Source of the DNA: Hominenteromicrobium mulieris
GTDB taxonomy: Bacteria > Bacillota > Clostridia > Oscillospirales > Acutalibacteraceae
Direction of reading: 5' to 3'
Length of the DNA: 64,000 nt
Assembly: GCA_021029595.1 (NCBI GenBank)
Contig: JAJJOY010000009.1
Coordinates: 1 to 64,000 of the forward strand
The notes beneath the pieces were generated by a model. It searched no databases and was not told the origin of the DNA. It saw only the letters and a list, made by a program, of their open reading frames with translations. The stretch's first letter is position 1. Each line of letters begins with the position of its first letter. This document shows positions 24,262 through 32,036 of the stretch, in pieces. The position numbers and the translations under genes are program-made.

Positions 24262-24945
24262 TTATGCTGTCTGTTCGTCTGGATTCCATGCGGAAGGCTT
24301 CTTAAACGCATTAACCTGTTTTTCAATGTTTCTAAGGTGGAATCCCTGCATATACACAGAAGCAAGCCCTTGTTCAGCTTCTTTCAGTTCAGATTCTTTC
24401 AATCTGTCAAAAGCCTGTTCAGCAGAAGATTTACTACCCTCAAAAGCACGCTCCCTAATCTTTGCAGATACCATATCAGCATAAGCAGGATATTTAAGCA
24501 GTTCCAGAACAGCCTTGCTACCGATAACACCAGAATTGATAGAATCTGTCAAAACCTTAGTAATACGGTTTGCATGATTGCTGTTCATCACTTTAGGCAT
24601 CTGAGACATAAGCTGAAGTGCTTTGCTCTGTACTGCCTGTGTATCGTCCTGTTCGTTTGCATAGTCATAACCACGATTGCGGATTTCCTCAACCCTGTTA
24701 TTCATACGGTCATACACAAAAGCATTTTCAGCAACCATATCCTGTAATTTGCTCTGGAGTTTGTCATAGATTTCATTTACCATGTTCTTATCTACACGCT
24801 TATACACAGAAATAAAATCCTTAGCACTTGCAACCAGAATACGCACATCATCAATGGTCTTTGTTTTTCTGAACTGTTCAAGCAGTTTATTATAGTTCTC
24901 AACGATAGTTAGTCCGTTGTTTGCAACTGTATTGATTTTAGTCAT
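24262..24945 (-). CDS. Helical hypothetical protein
   Basis: 227 residues; GGAGGAAG precedes ATG 24945. It is almost entirely helical and charged (KTKTIDDVRILVASAKDFIS, AFDRLKESELKEAEQGL), with no membrane segment or known catalytic motif. Its start overlaps the stop of the 24938-25075 gene, indicating coupled translation. The operon also holds the DUF5681, Rep-like and PC4-like genes. I do not recognise the family. Confidence 0.6.
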   Translation of the reverse strand: MTKINTVANNGLTIVENYNKLLEQFRKTKTIDDVRILVASAKDFISVYKRVDKNMVNEIYDKLQSKLQDMVAENAFVYDRMNNRVEEIRNRGYDYANEQDDTQAVQSKALQLMSQMPKVMNSNHANRITKVLTDSINSGVIGSKAVLELLKYPAYADMVSAKIRERAFEGSKSSAEQAFDRLKESELKEAEQGLASVYMQGFHLRNIEKQVNAFKKPSAWNPDEQTA

Positions 24946-25075
24946 TTTCTTCTTCCTCCCATTCGATATTTTCGTTTTCGTCTGACACAACCACAAAGCC
25001 TTGTTCCTTGTAGAATGTATCATACGCACCTTTGGTTACCTCTGTGGTAACTGTTCCGTTTGTAATCTTAACCAT
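24938..25075 (-). CDS. Small acidic protein
   Basis: 45 residues: MVKITNGTVTTEVTKGAYDT and then FYKEQGFVVV, with an acidic SDENENIEWEEEEND tail. It is 2 bases downstream of the DUF5681 stop and overlaps the next gene by 8 bases. The tight packing supports a real gene. The pattern resembles small phage head-tail-like proteins, but I cannot assign it. Confidence 0.55.
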   Translation of the reverse strand: MVKITNGTVTTEVTKGAYDTFYKEQGFVVVSDENENIEWEEEEND

Positions 25076-25077
25076 AG

Positions 25078-25431
25078 TTATTCGTCCTCATTTTCATCTG
25101 GGGCATTGTTCCATTCCTGTTCCCAAGCCCAATCTTCATCGTCCTCGTTTTCTTTACCGTATGGAACAATCCTAATCACAGTAGGAGCAGTATCTTCTGT
25201 ACCGTCTAAAAGAAAAGCAGTATTTGCACCATAAGCTTTGTCAATGATGTACTTACAAGCATTAAATCGGTCCTTGTTATATCTGTCATTGGCAATCTGG
25301 ATTATGCTTTGCAGAGCTTCAACGGTAGAAGATTTAAGCAACCTCTGAAATTGCTCCTTTTGTGATTTCTGCTCTGCGGTTTGCTTAGGTCTGCCTTTTG
25401 GATTGCCGCTTTGTCCTTTAGCATAAGGCAT
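25078..25431 (-). CDS. DUF5681 protein
   Basis: 117 residues starting MPYAKGQSGNPKGRPKQT, the signature of DUF5681 proteins, which are often annotated near phage terminases. The middle is helical (FQRLLKSSTVEALQSIIQIAND) and the C-terminal third is strongly acidic with several Trp. The GNPKGRPK start suggests DNA binding. In this element it lies between two hypothetical genes; no terminase or capsid genes are present, so a phage role is not supported. Confidence 0.75.
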   Translation of the reverse strand: MPYAKGQSGNPKGRPKQTAEQKSQKEQFQRLLKSSTVEALQSIIQIANDRYNKDRFNACKYIIDKAYGANTAFLLDGTEDTAPTVIRIVPYGKENEDDEDWAWEQEWNNAPDENEDE

Positions 25432-25447
25432 AGAAAATCACTCCTTC

Positions 25448-25657
25448 CTACATATCATAGATGTTCACGCTCCTTGTTGTAGGATTCCAGTTCTCTATGA
25501 ATTTCTGTTTTATTTTGTCTTGTGAGAGATGAGATAAAATCTCTTGTTTTTCCTGTATCTCTGCTTTGAGAGATTCAATCAGCATATTGTAAGCCTGTGT
25601 TCCCGTTCTGGGTTTGTGCTTCAATGTAATGTCTGCTGATATGCGTTCTACCTGCAT
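25448..25657 (-). CDS. Small hypothetical protein
   Basis: 69 residues. It contains KPRTGTQAYNMLIESLKAEIQEKQEILSHL (helix, coiled-coil-like) and WNPTTRSVNIYDM at the end. It follows GGGGGTGTT-type spacing rather than a strong ribosome-binding site. Co-directional with the DUF5681 gene 16 bases downstream. Unknown function. Confidence 0.5.
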   Translation of the reverse strand: MQVERISADITLKHKPRTGTQAYNMLIESLKAEIQEKQEILSHLSQDKIKQKFIENWNPTTRSVNIYDM

Positions 25658-25873
25658 TAGTGAACACCCCCTTACTGTTAATGTACTGTTATCTGTTTGT
25701 ATCTCTGTCTCATATAATTATGGACAAGATTTGATTTTTGCAATTTGCTCAAATGCCTTGTGAAACACCTTTTACACCCCAATGAATAGTGGTTTATGCT
25801 CAATTTATGAGATTTTCAGTTTTTCAAGTTTGGGGTCACAGGGTAACATCGAATGTTACTTTTCAGACCTGTT

Positions 25874-26866
25874 TTATCCTAAAGAGTTGTGCATGAGTTT
25901 GAGCGTTCTAAGCACATCTTCTGGAAAACCCATATTTTTCTCTCGATAAAATGAAACAATTCGTTTTGAGCTATCAGGCTGTTTCTTGAATACATACCAC
26001 TTCTTTAATGCCTTGCGTAATACCTCAGTATCTACAATGAGTTCCTTACACTTAATCAAAGTTTCGCTTACTTCCTTTCGTGGAGTAGAGTAAGTTAAAC
26101 TTTCAAATATCTCTTGCACACAAGCATTCAGCATAGGTGTAATATTCTTTTTGCATATCTCGTCAAAGGTTTCTTGGTACTGGTCAATCAGCGTTTTGAT
26201 TGCTTTCCTTGTGAGAATGTCCTCTAATGATTTCTTGCTTGAATACATACGGTCAAGCATTCTGTCTAAGAACACCAATTCCACACGAATCAGATTTGAC
26301 TCAACTTTAAGATTGCCTGCTTGCCTTTGCTGAAAGGTTTTGTCATACACCTTTAACACCCATTCATGGGGCTTGGTTGTTGTGATTCCTCGTTCTGGTT
26401 TCCTGTGTGTTTTTCCGTTTGGGTCAGTTTCCTTATAAACAGTAACCTTTGCAAATGACCTTTCAAACAATCTAATCACATCCTTTGGCTTACAATCCCC
26501 AACGCATTTTATCGTTAGATTGCACTCCATTTTTGTGACACTCATCATTGAGAGAAATTCATCAGAATACTTATCCTTTAAGTGCTTTTGCAAATATGAC
26601 CTCATGTGCTCAATGACTTGGTTTCTTACCAATTCGATTTTAATACAATCAGATAGTTGAAATGGCTGCACATTGTTTGGCCTGATTGCGTTAGGCAAAT
26701 TCACATAAGCAGACAGTTTGCCGCCCCAACAAGATATTTTCATTATGTCATTTCCAGATTCATTCGTGAGATTTTCCTCTGGAAGATTTATACTCTCTAA
26801 GCCTTTTATTGTAAGTTGCAGTTGAAAATTCATTCCGTCTGCACCTTGTAGTTTTTTCTTTCCCAT
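25874..26866 (-). CDS. Rep-like protein (phage II/X-type replication initiator, tentative)
   Basis: 330 residues; GAGGTG precedes ATG 26866. The stretch HEWVLKVYDKTFQQRQ, then NLIRVELVFLDRMLDRM, resembles the Y-K-rich 'LRVYDK...LRIEL' region of filamentous-phage gene II/X-like rolling-circle initiators. The N-terminal part has repeated beta strands and Cys (MECNLTIKCVGDC). If correct, it nicks a double-strand origin to replicate the excised circle. No canonical HUH motif is obvious, so confidence is moderate. A gap of about 215 bases follows it (25658-25873). Confidence 0.5.
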   Translation of the reverse strand: MGKKKLQGADGMNFQLQLTIKGLESINLPEENLTNESGNDIMKISCWGGKLSAYVNLPNAIRPNNVQPFQLSDCIKIELVRNQVIEHMRSYLQKHLKDKYSDEFLSMMSVTKMECNLTIKCVGDCKPKDVIRLFERSFAKVTVYKETDPNGKTHRKPERGITTTKPHEWVLKVYDKTFQQRQAGNLKVESNLIRVELVFLDRMLDRMYSSKKSLEDILTRKAIKTLIDQYQETFDEICKKNITPMLNACVQEIFESLTYSTPRKEVSETLIKCKELIVDTEVLRKALKKWYVFKKQPDSSKRIVSFYREKNMGFPEDVLRTLKLMHNSLG

Positions 26867-26868
26867 TT

Positions 26869-26994
26869 TCACACCTCGCCCATTGCTTTCTTTATGTCTT
26901 TGATTATTGAAGCTGTTTCCTTGATAATTGCTTCGATTAAAGCAATGTAGCTTTCAGCATAATAATTCCTTTCGTCAGTCTTTGCTCCGTTCAT
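26869..26994 (-). CDS. Small hypothetical protein upstream of the Rep-like gene
   Basis: 41 residues: MNGAKTDERNYYAESYIALIEAIIKETASIIKDIKKAMGEV. ATG at 26994 with GAGGT 8 bases upstream. Its last codons supply the ribosome-binding site of the Rep-like gene. A single amphipathic helix. It may couple translation or act as a small regulator. Confidence 0.55.
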   Translation of the reverse strand: MNGAKTDERNYYAESYIALIEAIIKETASIIKDIKKAMGEV

Positions 26995-27017
26995 ATTCAA
27001 TACCTCACATTCTTTGC

Positions 27018-27314
27018 TCACATATATTCATCAATGCAATTCACATCAATGCTGTTCAAGATTTCCCTTAACTTGATAAACTCTTCCTTAGAGAAAGTGA
27101 TACCACGCAAAGGATATTGCAATCCGTCTCTGTCAGATACTCGCCATGCTCTAATATCAAACACAGGCTTCTTGTCGTTCCACTTTACAATCGACACTTC
27201 CTTTGAGAATCCACGAAAGCCCACCATGATAGTGTCAATATGTTCCTTTACTTCATACTCGGTAACCTTACCAGCATTACACGCAAATTCATGCTTATTT
27301 GTTTTGTTATCCAT
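27018..27314 (-). CDS. PC4/YdbC-like single-stranded DNA-binding protein
   Basis: 98 residues; ATG 27314 after AAGGA. The C-terminal two-thirds, VSIVKWNDKKPVFDIRAWR...LRGITFSKEEFIKLREIL, reads like the PC4/YdbC family (four-stranded sheet plus helix), which binds single-stranded DNA. This is the first gene of the long leftward operon, following the attenuator at 27354-27454. It may assist replication or strand transfer of the element. Confidence 0.75.
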   Translation of the reverse strand: MDNKTNKHEFACNAGKVTEYEVKEHIDTIMVGFRGFSKEVSIVKWNDKKPVFDIRAWRVSDRDGLQYPLRGITFSKEEFIKLREILNSIDVNCIDEYM

Positions 27315-27353
27315 TTTCCTTGTTCCTTTCCTTTTGATTTTAGGCAACAAAAA

Positions 27354-27454
27354 AGAGAAGCCAGTTAAACCTCGTCTAAAGGTAACTTTGCTTCTCTAAG
27401 CATTCAAATTATTAAATTAACTGGTCTTTTCCGACCTGTATATATTATACCACA
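27354..27454 (-). promoter_or_regulatory. Extended -10 promoter and attenuator leader
   Basis: On the minus strand TGG-TATAAT (27444-27452) forms an extended -10 promoter. The leader has four segments. CCAGTTAA (27417-27424) pairs with TTAACTGG (27361-27368). AGAGAAGC (27390-27397) pairs with GCTTCTCT (27354-27361), followed by TTTTTT. The two pairings cross and are mutually exclusive, so one is a terminator and the other an antiterminator. A 12-codon reading frame (27365-27403) covers segments 2 and 3. This is the logic of leader-peptide attenuators such as tet(M). Confidence 0.7.
27365..27403 (-). CDS. Candidate leader peptide MLREAKLPLDEV
   Basis: 12 residues and stop, inside the attenuator. 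Its codons overlap the terminator's left arm and it stops within the antiterminator's right arm. Ribosome position would therefore choose the fold. There is no strong ribosome-binding site upstream, which is the main doubt. Confidence 0.5.
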   Translation of the reverse strand: MLREAKLPLDEV

Positions 27455-27928
27455 TTATTTCCTGAAAGTACATAGGCAAAATAAACTTTTTTCCTTATTT
27501 TTCCGACTATTTTCTTGAGGTCCTTTTTATATATAATCCTCAGATTAACCAGATTGACCCCAGATTGATTTTAATGGATTAACCTATATTTTATATATCC
27601 TATTCCTAAAAATCAATTCTGGATTATCTGGGAACTTCTGATGATACCCCTTAAATAAACAGTAATACAATAGTATAAAGTTGTTATGCCTATCCACAAA
27701 ATACAAAGAGAATTAAGGGCAAATAAACCGAAACTCATTTGTTCAGCTTTGCATTGTGCAGTATGAGAGATAATTGTCATAAAAGCCTTTAACTGCAATA
27801 CTTTGTTGACCTTTTCTGCCTTGCCAAAAGTGAAACTCAATGCTATGCTTTTTCTATATTGCTTGTGATGTCAGTATTACGCTTGCTGAACAAACAAGCA
27901 CAATCTTTAAAATATTAACATGTAAATT
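27455..27928. other. AT-rich non-coding end of the integrative element
   Basis: CAGATT units recur at 27541-27572. One minus-strand frame (27613-27840, ending GIIRSSQIIQN) is open, but its composition and hydrophobic, repeat-like reading make a real gene doubtful. The right end of the element probably lies in this stretch. Confidence 0.4.
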
Positions 27929-28243
27929 TCAAAATTGTGGACCTCTATAATAAGCTGATTCTTCTATTCTGGATCTTTCAAATGCATCGTATTCCTCTGG
28001 ATCAAACCCTTGAAATTCGAAATACTCTTTAACACTGTTGTATGGTAATTTCTGACCCAATTCAGTCATAATTTCTAAATAGCAAAGAATCATATTATTG
28101 GCAGCAACTGCTGAAAAATGAGGATCTTCTTTTGAATCCATCAAAATTTCTTGTATAAACTGCATCAAATACACATCAAAAAAATCCAAAATGTAAAGAA
28201 GTTTATCTTTATTTATAGTAATTTTTTCTTTACGGTCCCACAT
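27929..28243 (-). CDS. Helical hypothetical protein
   Basis: 104 residues: MWDRKEKITINKDKLLYILD, then FFDVYLMQFIQEILMD and a C-terminal acidic YFEFQGFDPEEYDAFERSR. No membrane segment. It overlaps the end of the upstream lipoprotein remnant by 14 bases. Looks like a cytosolic immunity- or regulator-type protein from its size and charge, but I do not recognise it. Confidence 0.5.
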   Translation of the reverse strand: MWDRKEKITINKDKLLYILDFFDVYLMQFIQEILMDSKEDPHFSAVAANNMILCYLEIMTELGQKLPYNSVKEYFEFQGFDPEEYDAFERSRIEESAYYRGPQF

Positions 28244-28455
28244 AAATTACAGCCCCACATTCTTCACATACTTGTTTTTCTAATCCAACATTCATACCAT
28301 AAAACACACACATTACACTTCCTGGTAGTAAAAAATCGTTGACTACACCTACTCCTGTCAAATCATCTGCCAATAACAATGCTGTGGATTCATAACAATG
28401 TCCTACCCACCTGCGCACAGGAAGTTAGTGCAACGACTATAAAGATAGCAAACAT
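28230..28455 (-). pseudogene. Lipoprotein gene with a frameshift
   Basis: One frame reads MFAIFIVVALTSCAQV (lipobox LTSC, from ATG 28455 or slightly upstream). The frame one base over continues VGHCYESTALLLADDLTGVG and ends GLEKQVCEECGAVIYVGP at 28230. An extra G in a GGG run around 28408 explains the break. There is no strong ribosome-binding site at the ATG. The intact product would be a small lipoprotein with a CEEC motif. Confidence 0.55.
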
Positions 28456-28502
28456 CGATATACTGAGTCGATTTATTTTAAGATTCCCTTCAATGCAGAG
28501 AT

Positions 28503-29198
28503 TTATTGCGATTTTCGCCCATTCTTTTGCCAATAAATGACAATCGTAAACATTATCAAGAAACACATGATAATCAAAACAATTATTGTGGGTGTCTCGC
28601 TACTGTATTGCGCAGTACAATCGTATAATATCGTCTCTCTCCCCGTGTTGTCTATTTTTACCATCTGGGTATATTTGTACCCTGATAATAACTCGAGTAT
28701 TGGTCTGCCTTTTTGAATTTTGTAAGTTACGCCTGAAATCTCGCATGTTGTTTTGTGCTCTAACTTTTGAATACTCGTTTCGTTTGTTGCTCTGTCAGGG
28801 TTAACCGCTATGCACGAAACCAATTCTCCATCTTGCGTAACAGTCAGTAAAGAATCACCTCGCACAAAGTAAATCTGAATGTCGTCTCCGCACCACTGTA
28901 CATAATAATTGCCATATGTTTGAAATTCAAATGCCTTTAAAATTTTTCCGCTTGTGTCACAGACTGCTATTTTCTGTGAGCTAAATGCCAATAGAATTTG
29001 ATTTGCAACGTCAAAACTTACGATTTTTCCCATATTCTCCGTTGGCTCAATCTCCCGAAAAGAAATAGAATCATAAAACTCTTTTGCATCGGAATCAAAA
29101 TAATAATCCCCAGAAAGCGCAGCCTCCGCTGGCATGCATAAAAGCGAAAAGGTCACAGTCATCAACAGAAATACTAGAACTTTGCTTATTCTTTTCAT
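28503..29198 (-). CDS. Exported protein with C-terminal membrane anchor
   Basis: 231 residues; AAGGAG 7 bases before ATG 29198. Signal peptide MKRISKVLVFLLMTVTFSLLCMPAEAA. The extracellular part has repeated WD/beta-propeller-like strands (KIVSFDVANQILLAFSSQKIAVCDTSGKILKAFEF). It ends with a membrane helix (IIVLIIMCFLIMFTIVIYW) and a short basic tail. No family recognised. Neighbours are fragments, so the cluster seems to be decaying. Confidence 0.65.
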   Translation of the reverse strand: MKRISKVLVFLLMTVTFSLLCMPAEAALSGDYYFDSDAKEFYDSISFREIEPTENMGKIVSFDVANQILLAFSSQKIAVCDTSGKILKAFEFQTYGNYYVQWCGDDIQIYFVRGDSLLTVTQDGELVSCIAVNPDRATNETSIQKLEHKTTCEISGVTYKIQKGRPILELLSGYKYTQMVKIDNTGRETILYDCTAQYSSETPTIIVLIIMCFLIMFTIVIYWQKNGRKSQ

Positions 29199-29211
29199 AG
29201 TCACACTCCTT

Positions 29212-29448
29212 TTATGACTTTATCTTATCCAGCAATTTAAAGATGTTAAACACAAACACATTATTTGTATCGCTCCAACCAGTGTGAATTTCTCCACCTG
29301 CACCCGTTCCTATACCTATGAAGCTGCCTAATCCATTATAAAAGCGATTCTTTTGTCCCAGAACAGGGAGCGCATACCAATCTCCTCCACCGCCTATTGC
29401 TAATGCCCCGATAACTGGTTCTGTAATTGAAGCTCCTGAATTATATTT
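29212..29448 (-). pseudogene. C-terminal fragment of an exported or phage-like protein
   Basis: Open frame without a start codon: KYNSGASITEPVIGALAIGG, then GGDWYALPVLGQKNRFYNGLGS, ending FNIFKLLDKIKS. A stop codon lies just upstream. It is 14 bases upstream of the exported-protein gene. Glycine-rich; family unknown. Confidence 0.5.
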
Positions 29449-29466
29449 TCACTTCTCCATTCTTGT

Positions 29467-30156
29467 TTATAGTTCGGTCAAAACACCACCGTTGAATCCA
29501 TATATATTTTCCTTTTTGTATCCGTATAAAGACCCAGGCAAACTGATATGCGGTTCAAAAGTGAACGCTTCGACAGCGGACAGTTTTTCCGTGTTTCCTT
29601 TTTCAATGTAGATACGGTGCTTTTTATCCTTAACTATGGAATGACCCAAATTTCCAAGAAAATCAAGGTTGACGTACCCACGAGCTTTAATCTGATCGTT
29701 TATGTAGTAGAACAGCGCCTCAAAATTAGTGTTCTCATTCACGAAACCAAGCATAGCTTCATGCAGATAGACTTCCATTTTAAGACCATTTCGCCATTCA
29801 TCATTCTGTATTTGCTCTACGTCTTTGACGATCTTACCGTTTTCTACAATCAGAGTTCTTGCGTAATCGCCCCAAATGCAGTTGCTCTGTGGACTTAAAT
29901 CTATTGTAATAATATCGTTTGGCTCAATTATGTGGTCATCTGTTTTATACTCACGACCGGATACGGATACAGTAGTCTTATCACCGGCGAAAACAAAAGC
30001 ACCTACATCCCAATACCAAAAGGAATCCGCACCGTGGGAGAGCATATATTCCTCACATAGTTTACGAAGCTCAATGAGCGTCATGCCGGGCACGATAACT
30101 TTTGAAGCATGTTCAATAGTGGCTCTGTTCAAGTTTTGCATTTCATGAATAGTCAT
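29467..30156 (-). CDS. M24-family metallopeptidase (Xaa-Pro aminopeptidase/methionine aminopeptidase fold)
   Basis: 229 residues. All five metal ligands of the pita-bread fold can be placed: D86 (TIDLSP), D97 (GDYAR), H172 (NLGHSI), E201 (TFEPH) and E216 (KKENIY). The N-terminal non-catalytic domain of classic aminopeptidase P is absent, so the enzyme is the catalytic domain only. It lies 25 bases downstream of the ABC exporter operon on the same strand. It may cut peptides handled by that transporter; this link is inference. Confidence 0.85.
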   Translation of the reverse strand: MTIHEMQNLNRATIEHASKVIVPGMTLIELRKLCEEYMLSHGADSFWYWDVGAFVFAGDKTTVSVSGREYKTDDHIIEPNDIITIDLSPQSNCIWGDYARTLIVENGKIVKDVEQIQNDEWRNGLKMEVYLHEAMLGFVNENTNFEALFYYINDQIKARGYVNLDFLGNLGHSIVKDKKHRIYIEKGNTEKLSAVEAFTFEPHISLPGSLYGYKKENIYGFNGGVLTEL

Positions 30157-30181
30157 GTTTTCCTCCCAAAATCCAGTGTCG

Positions 30182-32035
30182 CTATTTGTTCAGCATTTCA
30201 ATTAATTCATATTTCAGACTTCGGTTGACCAAAATCACGGATAATCCCGCCGTCAGCAAAATCATCGCCGCCGGGATGACGACTTCCAAAACGCCCGTGT
30301 CCGCTGCGTCCTCCGTCTCCACCGCATTTTCGTCGCGCGCCCAAAGGCTGTATTCCGTGCTAAATGTGTGCTCGTTCTGCCCGGTTAAATCGAGCGTCTG
30401 CACTTTGTCGAACAGCACTGTGCTCGCGGTCGTGCCCAAAATCACCGCCACAGCGCTCAAGACCACCACGCCCGAAACAAGCGACATCCTGCACTGATTT
30501 TTGCTCATACCTAAACTCCGCTCGATCGCCGTGCGCTTCTTCTGCTTTACGATAAAGAAATAGAGCAGCAGCACCAAAATCGCCAGTGCCGAAAGCAATC
30601 CTGCCGCGAACAGAATGATCGCCGCCGTGCGCAGATTTTCCAGCCCGCCGACGACTTTGCTGTACCCGTTGTCGTCAAAGGTCAACTGCAAATGCGTGCG
30701 CACGCTTTCCGGCACATTTTGCTCATACGCTGTCCTATATTCGTCGATCGTGCCGTTCGGGATTTGAAACGAAGTGGTATACCGGTTCATTGCACCGAAC
30801 GCGCCTATATTCTCCGCATCGGACGCTGTCACCGAGGCCGTCGGCACAATAAACATGTTCCGCGCGATCTCCCCCGTGCCGTTTTTGCTACCCGCAAGGC
30901 GAAACGTATCATATAGCCCGACGATCTCATACGCCTGCTCGAAGAAGACCGAATACGGCTCGCCCGCCGCGTTTAACAGCCCGGGGCTTCGGCCGCCGCG
31001 CCACTGCACCTGAAAGCCGAATTCCCACTGCGGGCTCTCTGCCTTGTTCGCAAGGTACAGCGAGAGCGGCACGCGGTCGCCGACCGCAAGCCCTGCGCTG
31101 CGCGCAAACTCCGCGCTGACCATGCACACAGCCGCGCCGTCTGCGAACTCCGCGTCTGTAATCTCTCGCCCTGCCGATAAAAACACCGTGTTTTCGTGAA
31201 ACGACGGCAGCAGATCGAGGCTTTCCGCTGCGAGCACGGGGTAGCTTTGCCACCGCGTGTACAGCGCCTGCGCCCAGTTTCGGACGATCTCCCACGTCTC
31301 GGAATCATAAAACTCCGGCGTGACCTCCATAATCGTCGGCAGCGTTACGCCGTCGTTCAGCCGGTTCCCCTCGGCATCCACCTGCGGCGTACCGGTGATG
31401 CTCTGCGGCACGAAAAACATGTCGCCCGCGCGAAACGATTGCAAGCTTTCCGCACTTAACGTGGCATACGCGAGATAACGTTTTCCCGCTTCCAAATTCA
31501 CTGTGTTTTCGGAAAGCATGTCGCAAAGCTTCATCTCGTCGCCGCTGTATGTGCCGTACAGCACGCGGTTCACCTGCACGGTTTGGCGGCGATCGGCCCT
31601 CCCGCTTTCAAGCGGTGTGAACTCGATGACGCACCTGCTGCCGTTAAACGGCGGTGTGTCCTGCCGCTCCGGCGCGGTGTATTCTTCCGGCAGAAGCGCC
31701 GCGTAATACGTGCGCTTTTCGGGCCCGTGCACGTATGCGGCGCCCGGAAAATCGAGCACGCTTTCATCATACACTGTGCCGTATACCGACTCTGTTTCCT
31801 CCGCGCCAAGCCACAGGCTGTCTAACGTTTTAGTTTTCACCGGCGCTTCATAGTCCGGCAGCTGCTCTACCGTGCCAAGCGTTGTGAATTGCTTTTCCAC
31901 AGCATCCATTTGCGCCTGTGTCTGTGCCCACAAATTTGCCCCCAACACCAAGAGCGCCGTGGCGGCGGTCATCAGGAGGAAGAACAAGCAAGTTTTCATC
32001 GGCGTGCGAAGGAGTTGTTTTAAGCTGTTTTTCAT
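30182..32035 (-). CDS. ABC transporter permease, FtsX/MacB type (copy 1)
   Basis: 617 residues. TM1 is near 15-35 (CLFFLLMTAATALLVLGANLW). A large extracellular domain follows, then the FtsX-type membrane block near 480-600 (RTAAIILFAAGLLSALAILVLLLYFF; AVAVILGTTAS; VVIPAAMILLTAGLSVILVNR). The first about 50 and last about 130 residues are nearly identical to the next gene (32037-33881), while the extracellular middle has diverged. Stop to start spacing is one base. Works with the ATPase at 33875-34546, probably exporting peptides or removing envelope-active compounds. Confidence 0.88.
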   Translation of the reverse strand: MKNSLKQLLRTPMKTCLFFLLMTAATALLVLGANLWAQTQAQMDAVEKQFTTLGTVEQLPDYEAPVKTKTLDSLWLGAEETESVYGTVYDESVLDFPGAAYVHGPEKRTYYAALLPEEYTAPERQDTPPFNGSRCVIEFTPLESGRADRRQTVQVNRVLYGTYSGDEMKLCDMLSENTVNLEAGKRYLAYATLSAESLQSFRAGDMFFVPQSITGTPQVDAEGNRLNDGVTLPTIMEVTPEFYDSETWEIVRNWAQALYTRWQSYPVLAAESLDLLPSFHENTVFLSAGREITDAEFADGAAVCMVSAEFARSAGLAVGDRVPLSLYLANKAESPQWEFGFQVQWRGGRSPGLLNAAGEPYSVFFEQAYEIVGLYDTFRLAGSKNGTGEIARNMFIVPTASVTASDAENIGAFGAMNRYTTSFQIPNGTIDEYRTAYEQNVPESVRTHLQLTFDDNGYSKVVGGLENLRTAAIILFAAGLLSALAILVLLLYFFIVKQKKRTAIERSLGMSKNQCRMSLVSGVVVLSAVAVILGTTASTVLFDKVQTLDLTGQNEHTFSTEYSLWARDENAVETEDAADTGVLEVVIPAAMILLTAGLSVILVNRSLKYELIEMLNK

Positions 32036-32036
32036 G

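Noticed and set aside
25078..25431. Prophage terminase small subunit
   Set aside because: DUF5681 can accompany terminases, but no large terminase, portal or capsid gene is in the region.
27613..27840. 75-residue minus-strand frame
   Set aside because: No ribosome-binding site, AT-rich flanks and a repeat-like hydrophobic reading; kept only as a note in the intergenic entry.
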